From contig CAWCYZ010000001.1 in assembly GCA_963799925.1 (NCBI GenBank), positions 496,001 through 560,000 of the forward strand: a DNA stretch of 64,000 nt. The letters are read 5' to 3'. The notes beneath the pieces were generated by a model. The model saw nothing but the letters and a program-made list of their open reading frames with translations. It was not told the origin of the DNA and searched no databases. Of this stretch, positions 8,747-18,776 are shown piece after piece. Origin of the DNA: DATBQN01 sp963799925 (lineage in GTDB: Bacteria > Acidobacteriota > Thermoanaerobaculia > Multivoradales > UBA5704). How positions within the stretch are numbered: the stretch's first letter is position 1; each line of letters begins with the position of its first letter. The position numbers and the translations under genes are program-made.

Positions 8747-9777
8747 CTCCCCTTGTGCACGTGATTGGCGGCGAGCGCCGTCACCAGCACGGTGACGGCT
8801 GACGACGCTCGTCGCTCGTGCGCCGCGGGATAGACCTGGCCGAGGGCGGCGGCGCGCCCGGCGAGGTGCTCGAGGAGAGCGCGGGTGCGCTCCGGGAAGT
8901 GCCCGGTCCAGCGGAAGACCTCGGCCGGCAGGTCGCGGGCGAGGCCGCGGATGAGGTCCGCGGCGGGGCGGCCGGCGGCGGGATCGCTCCCCGCGCCGGC
9001 CCCCTCCGCCTCCAGCTCGCCGACGTCCTCGAAGATGGTCCTGAGCGCCCCGTCGAGCCCCGCCGGCAGCTCTTCCAGGTGCTCCAATCCCCGGTAGAAC
9101 TGGTCGAGCGAGAGGGACATCCCGCCGACGTCCTCGTCGAGATCGCTGTCCGGCGTCTCCTGGACGAGCGGCTCGCGCCCCCCCAGCTCGGCCATCGTGC
9201 GATCGCAGTAGAGGAGCTTCTCGAGCGCCACGGGCCAGTCCGCATACTCGGCGCGCCAGGCCTCGCCGGGGGTCATCCAGACGGCGAAGGTCTCGGCCCA
9301 GTCCTCGTCCGGGTGCTTCTGCGCGTACCAGCCGGGCAGGTGGCGGACGAAGCGGCGGGAGAACGGCTCCGGGCGGTACTCCTCGACATAGGGCTGGGTG
9401 ATGGCGCCGAAGGCCCGCACCCATTCCTCGGTGTCGTAGAGCCGGTAGGCGTAGTTGACGACGTGCCCCATCTCGTGGCGCAGGTAGCGCAGCAGCTCCG
9501 CGCGCCCCGCCCCCTCGGTGAAGCCGGTGCGCTCGGCATGGAGGGCGGTCAAGTCCGGGCGGGCGAGGTAGAACGGGATGGCGATCGCCACGGTGCCGAA
9601 CGGCACCCCCCACTCGCTCGACAGGTAGAAGCGCGGCGCCAGCCGGCGGATGCCGGCCGCCGCGAGCTCGCGGCGGAACTCGGCGATCACCGGCGCGAGG
9701 GCCGTCCCCTCGATGGTCAGGCCGAGGTCGCGGATGGGGGCCGCGAGGTGGGCTTCCTGGAAGGGCGCGGTCGGCAT
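8734..9777 (-). CDS. Putative zinc-binding metallopeptidase (HEMGH)
   Basis: A 347-residue cytosolic-looking protein. The zinc motif HEMGH is at about residues 101-105, followed by NYAYRLYDTEEW and a downstream acidic segment EDWAETFAVWMTP that could supply the third ligand. SSEWGVPFGTVAIAIPFYLA precedes the motif. It resembles uncharacterised bacterial zinc peptidase families rather than a named enzyme. The ATG at 9777 is preferred because an upstream in-frame start would overlap the divergent trmL gene. Its 3' end overlaps the repaired ATP-grasp gene by 13 bases in convergent orientation. Confidence 0.7.
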   Translation of the reverse strand: MPTAPFQEAHLAAPIRDLGLTIEGTALAPVIAEFRRELAAAGIRRLAPRFYLSSEWGVPFGTVAIAIPFYLARPDLTALHAERTGFTEGAGRAELLRYLRHEMGHVVNYAYRLYDTEEWVRAFGAITQPYVEEYRPEPFSRRFVRHLPGWYAQKHPDEDWAETFAVWMTPGEAWRAEYADWPVALEKLLYCDRTMAELGGREPLVQETPDSDLDEDVGGMSLSLDQFYRGLEHLEELPAGLDGALRTIFEDVGELEAEGAGAGSDPAAGRPAADLIRGLARDLPAEVFRWTGHFPERTRALLEHLAGRAAALGQVYPAAHERRASSAVTVLVTALAANHVHKGSYLP

Positions 9778-9850
9778 GGCGGGGCTCCGCTCGGGAGCGG
9801 AGGCAAATTCGGTGCCGCTGCACCCTGGCAGGGGGGTATGCTCTCCCGCC

Positions 9851-10327
9851 GTGCCCGATCGCGCCGACCTCCACGTCGTCCTGGTCTCGCCGGAGATCGC
9901 CTGGAACACCGGCAACGCCGGCCGCACCTGCCTCGCCGCCGGCGCCCGCCTGCACCTGGTCGAGCCGCTCGGCTTCTCGCTCGACGACCGCCGGGTGCGC
10001 CGCGCCGGCCTCGACTACTGGCCGCGGGTCGATCCCCGGCTCTGGCCCGATTGGGAGGCGCTGGAAGCCACGCTCCCCGATCTCGGCGAGCCCTTCTTCT
10101 TCAGCGCCGAGGCGACGCGCGACCTGTGGAGCGTGCGCTTCCCCGCGCGCACCGTCCTCGTCTTCGGAAAGGAGAGCGTCGGCCTCCCCGCCGCGATCCG
10201 CGACGAGAACCGCGACCGCCTGGTGCGCATCCCCATGGCCGACCCGGAGCTGCGCTCCCTCAACCTCTCGACGGCGGTGGCGCTGGGGCTCTACGAAGTG
10301 CTGCGGCAGCGGCGGAATGCAGGCTGA
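9851..10327 (+). CDS. trmL: tRNA (cytidine/uridine-2'-O-)-methyltransferase, TrmL-like
   Basis: A 158-residue SPOUT methyltransferase starting at GTG 9851. It shows the family segments VVLVSPEIAWNTGNAGRTC at the N-terminus, LVEPLGFSLDDRRVRRAGLDYW, the SAM knot VLVFGKESVGLP and the end LRSLNLSTAVALGLYEVLRQ. TrmL methylates the wobble ribose at position 34 of certain tRNA-Leu species using SAM, in the cytoplasm. Length is normal. It is divergent from the metallopeptidase gene. Confidence 0.9.
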   Translation: MPDRADLHVVLVSPEIAWNTGNAGRTCLAAGARLHLVEPLGFSLDDRRVRRAGLDYWPRVDPRLWPDWEALEATLPDLGEPFFFSAEATRDLWSVRFPARTVLVFGKESVGLPAAIRDENRDRLVRIPMADPELRSLNLSTAVALGLYEVLRQRRNAG

Positions 10328-10357
10328 CGGAGCCGCAGCCGGCACCTTGCACCCCAC

Positions 10358-10777
10358 TCATGCCGTACCGGTTGGGACTCTACGAGATCTATGACTATTC
10401 AGAGCTGCTTCGCGGGCTGGGGATGCCGCTCGGACGCGAATCGCTTCCTCTTCGATCACTGTCATCGCACCGTTCAATTGCTGCCCTGCGACTCCTCCAA
10501 CGACTTCGAGCAGCTGCGTCTGCTTTGTCCTGCGAGCGCAATCGAGCTAGGCGTACCAGCACGATTCCGGCGGCAGCGCTCCCTTCGAGAAAGGCGATCT
10601 CGGCGAAATCCTTGTCATTGGCTGAGGAGAATGCGGCCTTGTTTGACTGGCGCCGCAGGATCTCTCGATCCGTCGATACCTGCCTGCTCGGCCATGACCG
10701 TGGCTAGATCGTGTCCGCTCTCCCGCAGTGCCGCGACGATCGCCAGCTCCAGGCTTTTCATCGGCCAGGAACCTCAT
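10358..10777 (-). pseudogene. Decayed DUF5615 (PIN-like) toxin gene
   Basis: The ATG at 10777 begins MRFLADE, the start typical of DUF5615 PIN-like toxins. The rest is spread over three frames: LAIVAALRESGHDLATVMAE, then DREILRRSNKAAFSSANDKDFAEIAFLEG with the conserved DKDF and GIVLVRL segments, then LEVVGGVAGQQLNGAMTVIE. At least three frame changes are needed, so as given it cannot make a full toxin. The composition is lower in GC than the surroundings, consistent with a mobile toxin-antitoxin cassette. The antitoxin lies immediately upstream with an ATGA overlap. The left end depends on the frame used. Confidence 0.65.
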
Positions 10778-11046
10778 CCGGCCCTGCGGACGTCGCGGAT
10801 GATCTCATCCGTTCACCGATGTGCCCTGTGCCTCGCGGCCAGAGGCAGACCGCGGCGAGGAACGATCCTGCGCGCGACGAGCCTTGGAGGGTACTTCGGC
10901 TTCGAGATAGCCTCCTCGACCGGACATCCCGCCGCGATCTTTTCGAGGATGATTTCGACGAGTGCATGCGTGTTCCGCGAATCACCGGTTTGCCGAGCAT
11001 CACTTCGGGATCGATCTCGACTCGTTCTAAGAGATCTCTCCGGCAT
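10774..11046 (-). pseudogene. Decayed DUF433 antitoxin gene
   Basis: Pieces of a DUF433 protein appear in successive frames after ATG 11046: RVEIDPEVMLGKPVIRGTRM, then LVEIILEKIAAGCPVEEAIS with KPKYPPR, then a tail DEIIRDVRRAG that stops at TGA 10774-10776. DUF433 proteins are the antitoxin partners of DUF5615 toxins. The stop overlaps the toxin ATG, which is the normal layout of such pairs. The span is 91 codons, right for the family, although internal frames do not agree. Either true decay or base errors would explain this. Confidence 0.65.
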
Positions 11047-11108
11047 GGCGGTTCTCTCCTTCGCTGCTACGGCAAGCTTTACGCCCGTCGCAGAAGTTCC
11101 TACCAGTC

Positions 11109-12720
<1,612 letters not shown>

Positions 12721-12726
12721 CGGCCG

Positions 12727-12827
12727 GGTGCTGGTCCGTTGGGTCCCGAGGACGGCCGCCTGGAAGGGGGTTCGGGAGGGTGGTCCCGAGGGCGGTTGCC
12801 CGCAGCGGACCCAACGGACCAGCTACC
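12727..12827 (+). repeat. Palindromic intergenic element, copy 2
   Basis: Arms 12727-12746 and 12807-12827 pair over 17 consecutive bases (GCTGGTCCGTTGGGTCC against GGACCCAACGGACCAGC) plus an outer GGT/ACC with one bulged base. The core has the full-length form beginning CGAGGACGGCCGCC. The stem differs from copies 1, 3 and 4 at a T-to-G change that is matched by A-to-C in the opposite arm. It lies between the divergent hyuB and HD-domain genes, replacing most of their shared upstream region. Confidence 0.88.
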
Positions 12828-12915
12828 ATCGGCCGGCGTTCTTTCACGGCGGCTATACTCTGCCGCGATTCCGCGCCGCCGGCGGGCGGCGCGTGCCGAC
12901 GAGGGGAGAGCCGCG

Positions 12916-13536
12916 ATGTCCGAACCGTCCGGGAGCTTCGACCGCGCCGCCGCCTGGCGGCTGGTCGCCGACAACGTGCAGGCGGCGGGCCTGCGCCGCC
13001 ACATGCTGGCCGTCGAGGCGGCGATGCGCTCGTATGCGGCGAAGCTGGGGGAAGATCCGGCGCTCTGGGGCCTCGCCGGCCTGCTCCACGACTGGGACTG
13101 GGAGATCCATCCGACGCTCGAGACCCACGTCGTCGACGGCACCCCGGCGCTCCGCGAGCGCGGCGTCGACGAGGGCGTCGTCCGCGCCATCCTCTCCCAC
13201 AACGAAGCGGCGACGAAGGTGCCGCGCGAGCGGCCGATCGACTACGCCCTCCTCGCCTGCGACGAGGTGACCGGCCTCATCCTCGCCGCCGCCCTCGTCC
13301 GCCCGAGCAAGGACGTGCGCCAGGTCGAGGTCAAGTCGATCAGGAAGCGGTGGAAGGAGAGGGCCTTCGCCGCCGGCGTCGACCGCGAGCACGTCGAGGC
13401 GGCAACCGCGGACTTCGGCCGCGTCTGCTTCGGCGGCGGCCTCGATCTCTGGGAGCACGTCGGCAACGTCCTCGCCGCCATGCAGGGCATCGCCGCCGAG
13501 CTCGACCTCGACGGCCGGCTCGCCTCGCCCGCCTGA
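12916..13536 (+). CDS. HD-domain protein (predicted phosphohydrolase)
   Basis: A 206-residue protein with the start fixed by a GAGGGGAG ribosome binding site eight bases upstream. The HD signature is present as RRHMLAVEAAM (first His), LAGLLHDWDWEIHP (His-Asp pair) and ALLACDEVTGLI (final Asp). This is the HDIG/HDOD-like small family often annotated as a predicted hydrolase; natural substrates are unknown. It is divergent from hyuB with repeat copy 2 between them. Confidence 0.75.
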   Translation: MSEPSGSFDRAAAWRLVADNVQAAGLRRHMLAVEAAMRSYAAKLGEDPALWGLAGLLHDWDWEIHPTLETHVVDGTPALRERGVDEGVVRAILSHNEAATKVPRERPIDYALLACDEVTGLILAAALVRPSKDVRQVEVKSIRKRWKERAFAAGVDREHVEAATADFGRVCFGGGLDLWEHVGNVLAAMQGIAAELDLDGRLASPA

Positions 13537-13577
13537 CGGTCCTAGGGGAGCGGCGGTCGCCTGGCCGGCTCCTCCGC

Positions 13578-14783
13578 CTATTCCGGGGCGCGGACGTCGG
13601 CGGCGCGGATGGCGGCGAGGAGATCCTCCCCCACCACGTCTCGCCGCCAGCCGGCGAGCTCGCGCGGCAGCCGCGGCTCGGAGTCGAGGGCGGCGCTCTT
13701 GAGCAGCGAGTCGAGCGTGCGGCGCGGCGCGAGGATCTCGCTGGGGAGGCCGAGCTCGGCGGCGCGGCGAGCGACGATGGCGCGGAGGTCGGCCTCGAGC
13801 TGGCGGAAGGCCGGGGTGATCGGCACCCGCGGCGGCTCGGGGGGCAGATCGTCCTCGGGGAGCGCCTCCGCCTCGCGGATCAGCTCGAGCCAGGTGGCGC
13901 CGTCGCGCGCCGCCTGGCGGGCGTCGAGCGTCGGCAGGCGGGCGAGCTCGCGCGGCGTCGCCGGGCGGCGGGTCGCCAGCGTCAGCAGCAGGTCCTCGCG
14001 CAGCACGAAGCTCCGCGGCAGGTCGCGCCGCCGCGCCTCGCGCTCGCGCCAGGCGGCGAGAGCGCGCAGCGAGGCGAGCTGGCGGCGACCGAGGCGGCCG
14101 GCGCCCTTGCGGCGCAGATAGGCGCGCTCCGGGTCCTCGTCGAGCCGGGCGAGGCCGCCGGCGAGCGCCGCCGAGTCCTCGCGCGCCCAGGCGAGGCGCC
14201 CCAGCCGCTCGAGCTCCTCGCCCAGGCGGTCGTAGAGGGGGAGGAGGTAGGCGACGTCCTCGGCGGCGTAGACGAGCTGCGCCGGCGACAGGGGCCGCGC
14301 CAGCCAGTCGGTCCGTGTCTCCCCCTTGGGCAGCTCGACGCCGAACACCGTCGCCACCAGCTTCTGGTAGCCGAGCGAGGCGCCGACGCCGGCCAGGGCA
14401 GCGGCGATCTGGGTGTCGAAGAGCGGCTCGGGGACGATCCCGAAAGCCCGGTAGAGAACCTCGAGATCCTCGCTCGCCGAGTGCAGCACCTTCGTCAGGC
14501 CGGGAGCGCGAAGCGCCGCGAGGAACGGCGAGAGATCCTCGACCGCCAGCGGATCGACGAGCGTGACGGCCGCGCCGTCCGCCACCTGGATGAGCCCCAG
14601 GCGGGGGAAGAAGGTGCGCTCGCGGACGAACTCGGTGTCGAGCGCCAGGGCGCCGGTGCCCGACCAGCCGCGGGCGCTCGCGGCGAGGGCGGCGGCGGTG
14701 GTGACGAGCTCGGTCGGCGGCTCGATCGACCCGGGCGCGCCCGCCGCGGTCAATCCGTCCGGAACGCCTTCTCGTCCAGCCAA
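13578..14783 (-). CDS. rnd: Ribonuclease D
   Basis: A 401-residue DEDD 3'-5' exonuclease that trims tRNA 3' ends. Exo I is ALDTEFVRERTFFP, exo II HSASEDLEVLYRAFG, exo III YAAEDVAYLLPLYDRL with the Tyr/Asp of the DEDDy type. Two HRDC-like regions follow, around LRALAAWREREARRRDLPR. The ATG at 14783 overlaps the esterase gene by 34 bases; a TTG at 14753, overlapping the esterase stop as TTGA, is an equally reasonable start and removes 10 unconserved residues. The two genes are probably co-transcribed. Confidence 0.88.
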   Translation of the reverse strand: MAGREGVPDGLTAAGAPGSIEPPTELVTTAAALAASARGWSGTGALALDTEFVRERTFFPRLGLIQVADGAAVTLVDPLAVEDLSPFLAALRAPGLTKVLHSASEDLEVLYRAFGIVPEPLFDTQIAAALAGVGASLGYQKLVATVFGVELPKGETRTDWLARPLSPAQLVYAAEDVAYLLPLYDRLGEELERLGRLAWAREDSAALAGGLARLDEDPERAYLRRKGAGRLGRRQLASLRALAAWREREARRRDLPRSFVLREDLLLTLATRRPATPRELARLPTLDARQAARDGATWLELIREAEALPEDDLPPEPPRVPITPAFRQLEADLRAIVARRAAELGLPSEILAPRRTLDSLLKSAALDSEPRLPRELAGWRRDVVGEDLLAAIRAADVRAPE

Positions 14784-15427
14784 CGGAGGATGACCCGCAG
14801 GGCGTCGGGCCGGATCTCGTGGCCCATGTCGAACTCGCGGTAGGTGAGCGCCACCCCGAACGGGCGGAGCAGCTCGCGCGACTCGCGGGCGCGCTCGATC
14901 TCGAGCATCGCGTCGCGCGTGCCGTGGACGATCAGGACCGGGAGGCCATCGTGCTCGGGGAGCTTGGGAAGGTCCTCGGCGAGCGGCACCGGGAACCAGG
15001 AGGAGAGGGCGGCGAGGCCGGCGAAGCGGCCCGGGTCGCGGAGCGCCAGCTCGTAGGCCATCACCCCGCCCTGGCTGAAGCCGGCCGGCACGAACCGCTC
15101 GCGGTCGATCGGATAGCGCGCCAGGGCGCCGTCGACGAAGCGGGTGAGGAGCGCGGCGGCATGGCGGTAGGCGTCGACGTCGAGGGGAGCGCCGGAGGTG
15201 AGCGGAAACCAGCCCCAGCCAAATTCGCCGTTGCCGAGCGGCACCGCGATGGGCCCCTGCGGGCAGAGCACGATGGCGCGGCCGCCGTGGATGCGCGGCG
15301 CGAGGCCCAGCAGGTCATGGGCGCTGGCTCCCCAGCCATGGAGGGCGAGGACGGTGGGGAACGGCCCGTCCCCCGCGGGGACGTGGGCGGCGTAGAGCAG
15401 GTCCATGGCGAGCGCAGGATATCGCAC
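14750..15427 (-). CDS. Carboxylesterase/phospholipase-type hydrolase
   Basis: About 225 residues with the alpha/beta hydrolase triad: GFSQGG nucleophile (Ser about 118), Asp about 172 in HGTRDAML and His about 203 in DMGHEI. The oxyanion region is ALHGWGAS. This order and length match the abhydrolase_2 esterase group (carboxylesterase/lysophospholipase). A second ATG at 15406 (MDLLYAAHVP) aligns better with relatives and may be the real start. No signal peptide is seen. It is upstream of and overlaps rnd. Confidence 0.78.
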   Translation of the reverse strand: MRYPALAMDLLYAAHVPAGDGPFPTVLALHGWGASAHDLLGLAPRIHGGRAIVLCPQGPIAVPLGNGEFGWGWFPLTSGAPLDVDAYRHAAALLTRFVDGALARYPIDRERFVPAGFSQGGVMAYELALRDPGRFAGLAALSSWFPVPLAEDLPKLPEHDGLPVLIVHGTRDAMLEIERARESRELLRPFGVALTYREFDMGHEIRPDALRVILRWLDEKAFRTD

Positions 15428-15445
15428 GAGCCCCGAGACGACGCG

Positions 15446-15478
15446 CGCCCCGCCGGCCGGAGCCGGGCGGGGCGCGGA
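15446..15478 (-). terminator. GC-rich hairpin after the secreted repeat gene
   Basis: An 11-bp perfect inverted repeat (15446-15456 and 15468-15478, CGCGCCCCGCC / GGCGGGGCGCG) lies 20 bases beyond the stop of the minus-strand gene at 15498. There is no strong T-run, so it may act as a weak or Rho-assisted terminator. Confidence 0.45.
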
Positions 15479-15497
15479 GGAGCGGGGAACGCTCGCG

Positions 15498-16742
15498 TTA
15501 CTCGGAGAGGCGCTGCGCGGCGATCGCCGGGTTGTTGCCGGTGAAGCCTTCCCAGGGAGCCAGGAAGTGGCCGGCGCCGTCGGTCGCGAGAGACGAGCGG
15601 GTGTTGTAGTTGATCGACAGCTCGTTGATCTGCGCCTCGCTGCCCGGGCGGCCCAGGGCGTCCACCTGGTTGGCGTAGATGCCGACCGGCAGGACGGCGT
15701 CGAAGGCCAGCCAGACGATCACGAAGTCGCCGTGCGGGCCGGCCGCGACCGAGGGCGAGACCTCGTAACGGTTGCTGCCGCCGGAGAGCGCGAGCTGGCC
15801 GCCGATCAGGTTGCCGGCCTGGCCCAGCACCTGGCCGTAGACCCGGAACTGGAGCGGCGAGAGGTACTGCCCGTGCCAGGCGACGAGGAACTGCCCCGCC
15901 GCGTTGGCGGCGATCGCCGGCCGGCGCTGGTCGCCGTTGACGCTGGTGTTGACCCGCACGTCGCCGCCCAGCGGATGGAAGCTGGCGTCGAAGAGCTGCA
16001 CGAAGACGCCCAGGTGGGAGGCGTCCGGCGCGTCGTAGGCGATGGCGACACGGCCGTTCGGAGCGACGGCGATCGCCGGATCGGCCGCCGCGACGTTCGC
16101 CGGGCTCACCAGCACCTCGCCGCCGATCGCATGGCCGGAGAAGTCGTAGCGCCGAGCCAGGACGTTCTTCTGCCCGTTGCCCTGGCTCTGCCAGGCGACC
16201 ACCAGGTCGCCGCCGCGGACCGCCACCTGCGGCGACGCGGTCAGCCGCTCGCCGGCGCCGTTGACGCGGAAAGCGGGGCCGAGAGGCGAGCCGGCGGCGT
16301 TGAAGATGCGGCCGTAGACGTCGCGGCGCAACAGGGTGTCGTCCTGGATGAAAGCGTCGAGCTGCTCGAAGTTGGTCTCCTCGGCCCAGAAGAGCGCGAA
16401 GCCGCCGTTGGGGAGGAAGGTGACCGAGGGGGTGCGGCGAAAGACGACGTTGCCCCGCGCCGGGATCGAAGCCAGGTTCTGGTTGGCGACGAGGGTGAGG
16501 TCGGAGCCCACGGCGTGCCCGTCGCGCGCCAGGAAGCGGCCCTTCAGGCCGACCTGCTCGTCCTCCCACACCACCAGCGCGGCGCCGTTCGGCGCGTAGG
16601 CCGCCGTGGGATGTCGCTGCTCGACGTGGTTGCTCACCTGGTTGACCTGCATCTCCGGCCCCGGCACGTGGGGCATGGCACGGGCCGCCGAAGCGGCCGC
16701 AACGACTCCTAGGCACAGGAAGAAAGAGAGCTTCGCGCGCAT
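15498..16742 (-). CDS. Secreted protein with beta-propeller-like repeats
   Basis: A 414-residue protein with a signal peptide (LSFFLCLGVVAAASAARA) and an ideal GGAGGAGG ribosome binding site before the ATG at 16742. The mature part has about six units containing patterns such as GxALVVWEDEQ, GFALFWAEET, DLVVAWQSQG, QFLVAWHGQY, DFVIVWLAFD and HFLAPWEGF, each followed by VYGRIF/VYGQVL-like strands. This is a recurring exported beta-propeller type without catalytic motif. The much longer stop-free frame running on to 20369 is an artefact; only this part is supported by signal peptide and ribosome binding site. Confidence 0.75.
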   Translation of the reverse strand: MRAKLSFFLCLGVVAAASAARAMPHVPGPEMQVNQVSNHVEQRHPTAAYAPNGAALVVWEDEQVGLKGRFLARDGHAVGSDLTLVANQNLASIPARGNVVFRRTPSVTFLPNGGFALFWAEETNFEQLDAFIQDDTLLRRDVYGRIFNAAGSPLGPAFRVNGAGERLTASPQVAVRGGDLVVAWQSQGNGQKNVLARRYDFSGHAIGGEVLVSPANVAAADPAIAVAPNGRVAIAYDAPDASHLGVFVQLFDASFHPLGGDVRVNTSVNGDQRRPAIAANAAGQFLVAWHGQYLSPLQFRVYGQVLGQAGNLIGGQLALSGGSNRYEVSPSVAAGPHGDFVIVWLAFDAVLPVGIYANQVDALGRPGSEAQINELSINYNTRSSLATDGAGHFLAPWEGFTGNNPAIAAQRLSE

Positions 16743-16782
16743 GGGTCCTCCTCCAAAAGGATGGATGCTGCTTGACGGCGGT

Positions 16783-16811
16783 ACGATATGCCCCTGCGAC
16801 ATAGATGTCAA
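16783..16811 (-). promoter_or_regulatory. Sigma-70-like promoter
   Basis: On the minus strand TTGACA (16811-16806) is separated by exactly 17 bases from TATCGT (16788-16783), about 41 bases upstream of the secreted-protein ATG. Match to the housekeeping consensus is good. Confidence 0.6.
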
Positions 16812-16825
16812 ATAGACAGACGTCT

Positions 16826-17680
16826 CTACCGCAGCTCGCCGACCAGCCGGCGGTAGGCCCGCCAGTGGGCGATCGCCGCCGCGGCGCGCCCCAGCTTCTC
16901 GCAGATACCGGCGAGGTTGTAGTGCGCATCGGCATAACCTGAATCGAGCGCCAGGGCGCGCTCGTAGGCCGCCGCGGCCTCGGGGAGGCGCTCGAGATCC
17001 TCCAGGGCGACGCCGAGGTCGAAGGCCGCGGTCGCGTCGTCCGGGCGCGCTTCGACGGCGCGGCGGAAGTGCTCCTCGGCAGCCTCGAGGTCGCCGTCCT
17101 CGTGGAGCAGGCGCCCGAGATTGAGATGGGCGTCGGCGTGCTCGGGCTCGAGCGCGAGGGCGCGGCGGTAGGCGTCGTCGGCATCCTCGGGCGAGGTGGC
17201 CTCGAGCGCGCAACCGAGCTCGAACCAATCGTCGGCGTCGAGCTCGTCCGCCGCGGCGCGGGCGTCGGCGACGGCGCGGCGGGCGAAGGGGGCGGCGTCG
17301 CGCGCCAGCTCGGCGACCTCGAAGTCGAGCAGCGCCTGGCCCGACTCGGGGTTCCACACCTCGCGCCCATCGCGGGCGATCACCCGGTTGCCGTCGGCGA
17401 GGATGCGGACCGCCGACAGCGGCCGGCCGTGCGGCAGCTGCTCGCGCAGGCGCGACAGCGCCGCCCGCACCCGCCGGCTGGGGATGCTCGCCGCGACCAG
17501 CCCCTTGGCGGTGCGCAGCAGGACCAGGTCCTGAAAGGAGAACCGCAGCTCGCCCCGCGGCCCGCGCGGCGGGACGAGGAAGCCGGCGCGCACGAAGGCG
17601 CGGATCTGTTTCTCCGAGAGGTCCAGCAGGGCGGCGACATCGCGCGTCGAATAGGCGCCGAGGAGGGCGGTGCGTTCCAT
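16826..17680 (-). CDS. MerR-type helix-turn-helix regulator fused to TPR repeats
   Basis: A 284-residue cytoplasmic protein. Residues 8-75 form a winged helix of MerR type (YSTRDVAALLDLSEKQIRAF followed by GFLVPPRGPRGELRFSFQDL and LLRTAKGLVAA). Residues about 140-280 hold four TPR units (WFELGCALEATSPEDADDAY, NLGRLLHEDGDLEAAEEHFR and similar). Such fusions are found in Proteobacteria and Acidobacteriota; the TPR part probably binds a protein or mediates oligomers. No effector-binding domain is visible and targets are unknown. Confidence 0.7.
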   Translation of the reverse strand: MERTALLGAYSTRDVAALLDLSEKQIRAFVRAGFLVPPRGPRGELRFSFQDLVLLRTAKGLVAASIPSRRVRAALSRLREQLPHGRPLSAVRILADGNRVIARDGREVWNPESGQALLDFEVAELARDAAPFARRAVADARAAADELDADDWFELGCALEATSPEDADDAYRRALALEPEHADAHLNLGRLLHEDGDLEAAEEHFRRAVEARPDDATAAFDLGVALEDLERLPEAAAAYERALALDSGYADAHYNLAGICEKLGRAAAAIAHWRAYRRLVGELR

Positions 17681-17803
17681 CTGGTTTCAGTGTACATCCT
17701 GGGCCGGCGCCATCGCACCGTCGCGCATGAGCGGCGGCCCGGCGGCCCGGCGGCCGCTCGGGGTATCTGGACGGTTGGAGGGGTAGAGGGTTGGAGGATT
17801 GGA

Positions 17804-17826
17804 GGGCGCCGGCTGAGCCGGCGCCC
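17804..17826 (-). terminator. Hairpin downstream of ku1
   Basis: A 10-bp perfect stem (GGGCGCCGGC, loop TGA, GCCGGCGCCC) lies 14 bases after the ku1 stop on the minus strand and is followed by a pyrimidine-rich tract. Probable transcript end. Confidence 0.5.
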
Positions 17827-17839
17827 GGGAGAGAGCAGC

Positions 17840-18754
17840 TTACTGCTTGGCGGCCTTGGACCCCGCGCGGGCGGCGCGGGGCTTGGCCGCGGGCTCGGCG
17901 GCCGGCTCGGCGGCGGTCCGCCGCGGCGAGGCCTTGGGAGGCTTGCGTCCGGCGGCCGCGGCCGGCTCGCGGGCGGCCTCGTGCGTGACGTCGAGGCTCG
18001 CCTTGAGCGCTTCCATGAGATCGACGATCTGCGCCTTCGGCGCCTCGGGCGCCGGCGCCGTGATCTCCTGGCCGGCGACCTTCTGCTCGATCAGGTCGCG
18101 GGTGCGCTTGCGCACCTCGTCCTCGTACTCGCCGGGGCGGAAGCTGTCGCTGGCGATCTGGTCGACGAGCTGCACGGCGAGCTTGAGCTCCGGCTCCTTG
18201 ACCTCCGCCTGGCCGATCGGCACCTCCGAGAACTCGCGCACCTCGTCGGCGTAGCGGAGCTGCTGCATGACCAGCCCCTGCTCGTAGGGGCGGAGCAGGA
18301 CCAGATAGTCCTTGCCGCGGGCGCGGTAGCGGGCGAGCGCGGCGCGGCCGGTCTCGTGCATCGCCTCGGCGAGGAGGCGGTAGGGGCGGTCGCCGTTCTT
18401 GTCCGGCCCCAGGTAGTAGGACTTCTCGAAATAGACCGGATCGACCTTGTCCGTGGGCACGAACTCGGTGATCTCGATGGCGTTGGTGGGCTCCGGATTG
18501 AGCGCCTTCAGCTCGTCCTCGGAGAACAGGACGTACTGGCCGCGGGCGTACTCGTAACCCTTGACGATGTCCTCCCTGCCGACCACCTCGTCGTCGGCCG
18601 GGCAGACATATTGTTGCTTCAGGCGCGTGCCGCACTTCTTGTGCAGCATGTTGAGGTGGATCCCGGCGCTCGCTTCTCCGGTCGAATAGAGCTTGACGGG
18701 GATCGAAACCAGGCCGAAGGAGATCGTTCCGGAGGCGAATGCGCGCATGCTCAT
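17840..18754 (-). CDS. ku1: Ku end-binding protein, first copy
   Basis: A 304-residue bacterial Ku. It begins with the family start (ASGTISFGLVSIPVKLYS), contains HLNMLHKKCGTRLKQQYVCP with a pair of cysteines, VGREDIVKGYEYARGQYVLF and the YYLGPDKNGDRPYRLLAEAM bridge region. The C-terminus is Lys/Arg/Pro/Ala rich (KPPKASPRRTAAEPAAEPAA), as in Ku variants that bind DNA through a basic tail. Ku forms a ring dimer on double-strand breaks and recruits LigD. The gene is divergent from ligD1 with 22 bases between the chosen starts, so both share one control region. Confidence 0.93.
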   Translation of the reverse strand: MSMRAFASGTISFGLVSIPVKLYSTGEASAGIHLNMLHKKCGTRLKQQYVCPADDEVVGREDIVKGYEYARGQYVLFSEDELKALNPEPTNAIEITEFVPTDKVDPVYFEKSYYLGPDKNGDRPYRLLAEAMHETGRAALARYRARGKDYLVLLRPYEQGLVMQQLRYADEVREFSEVPIGQAEVKEPELKLAVQLVDQIASDSFRPGEYEDEVRKRTRDLIEQKVAGQEITAPAPEAPKAQIVDLMEALKASLDVTHEAAREPAAAAGRKPPKASPRRTAAEPAAEPAAKPRAARAGSKAAKQ

Positions 18755-18776
18755 GACGGCGTATCATACAACGTCT

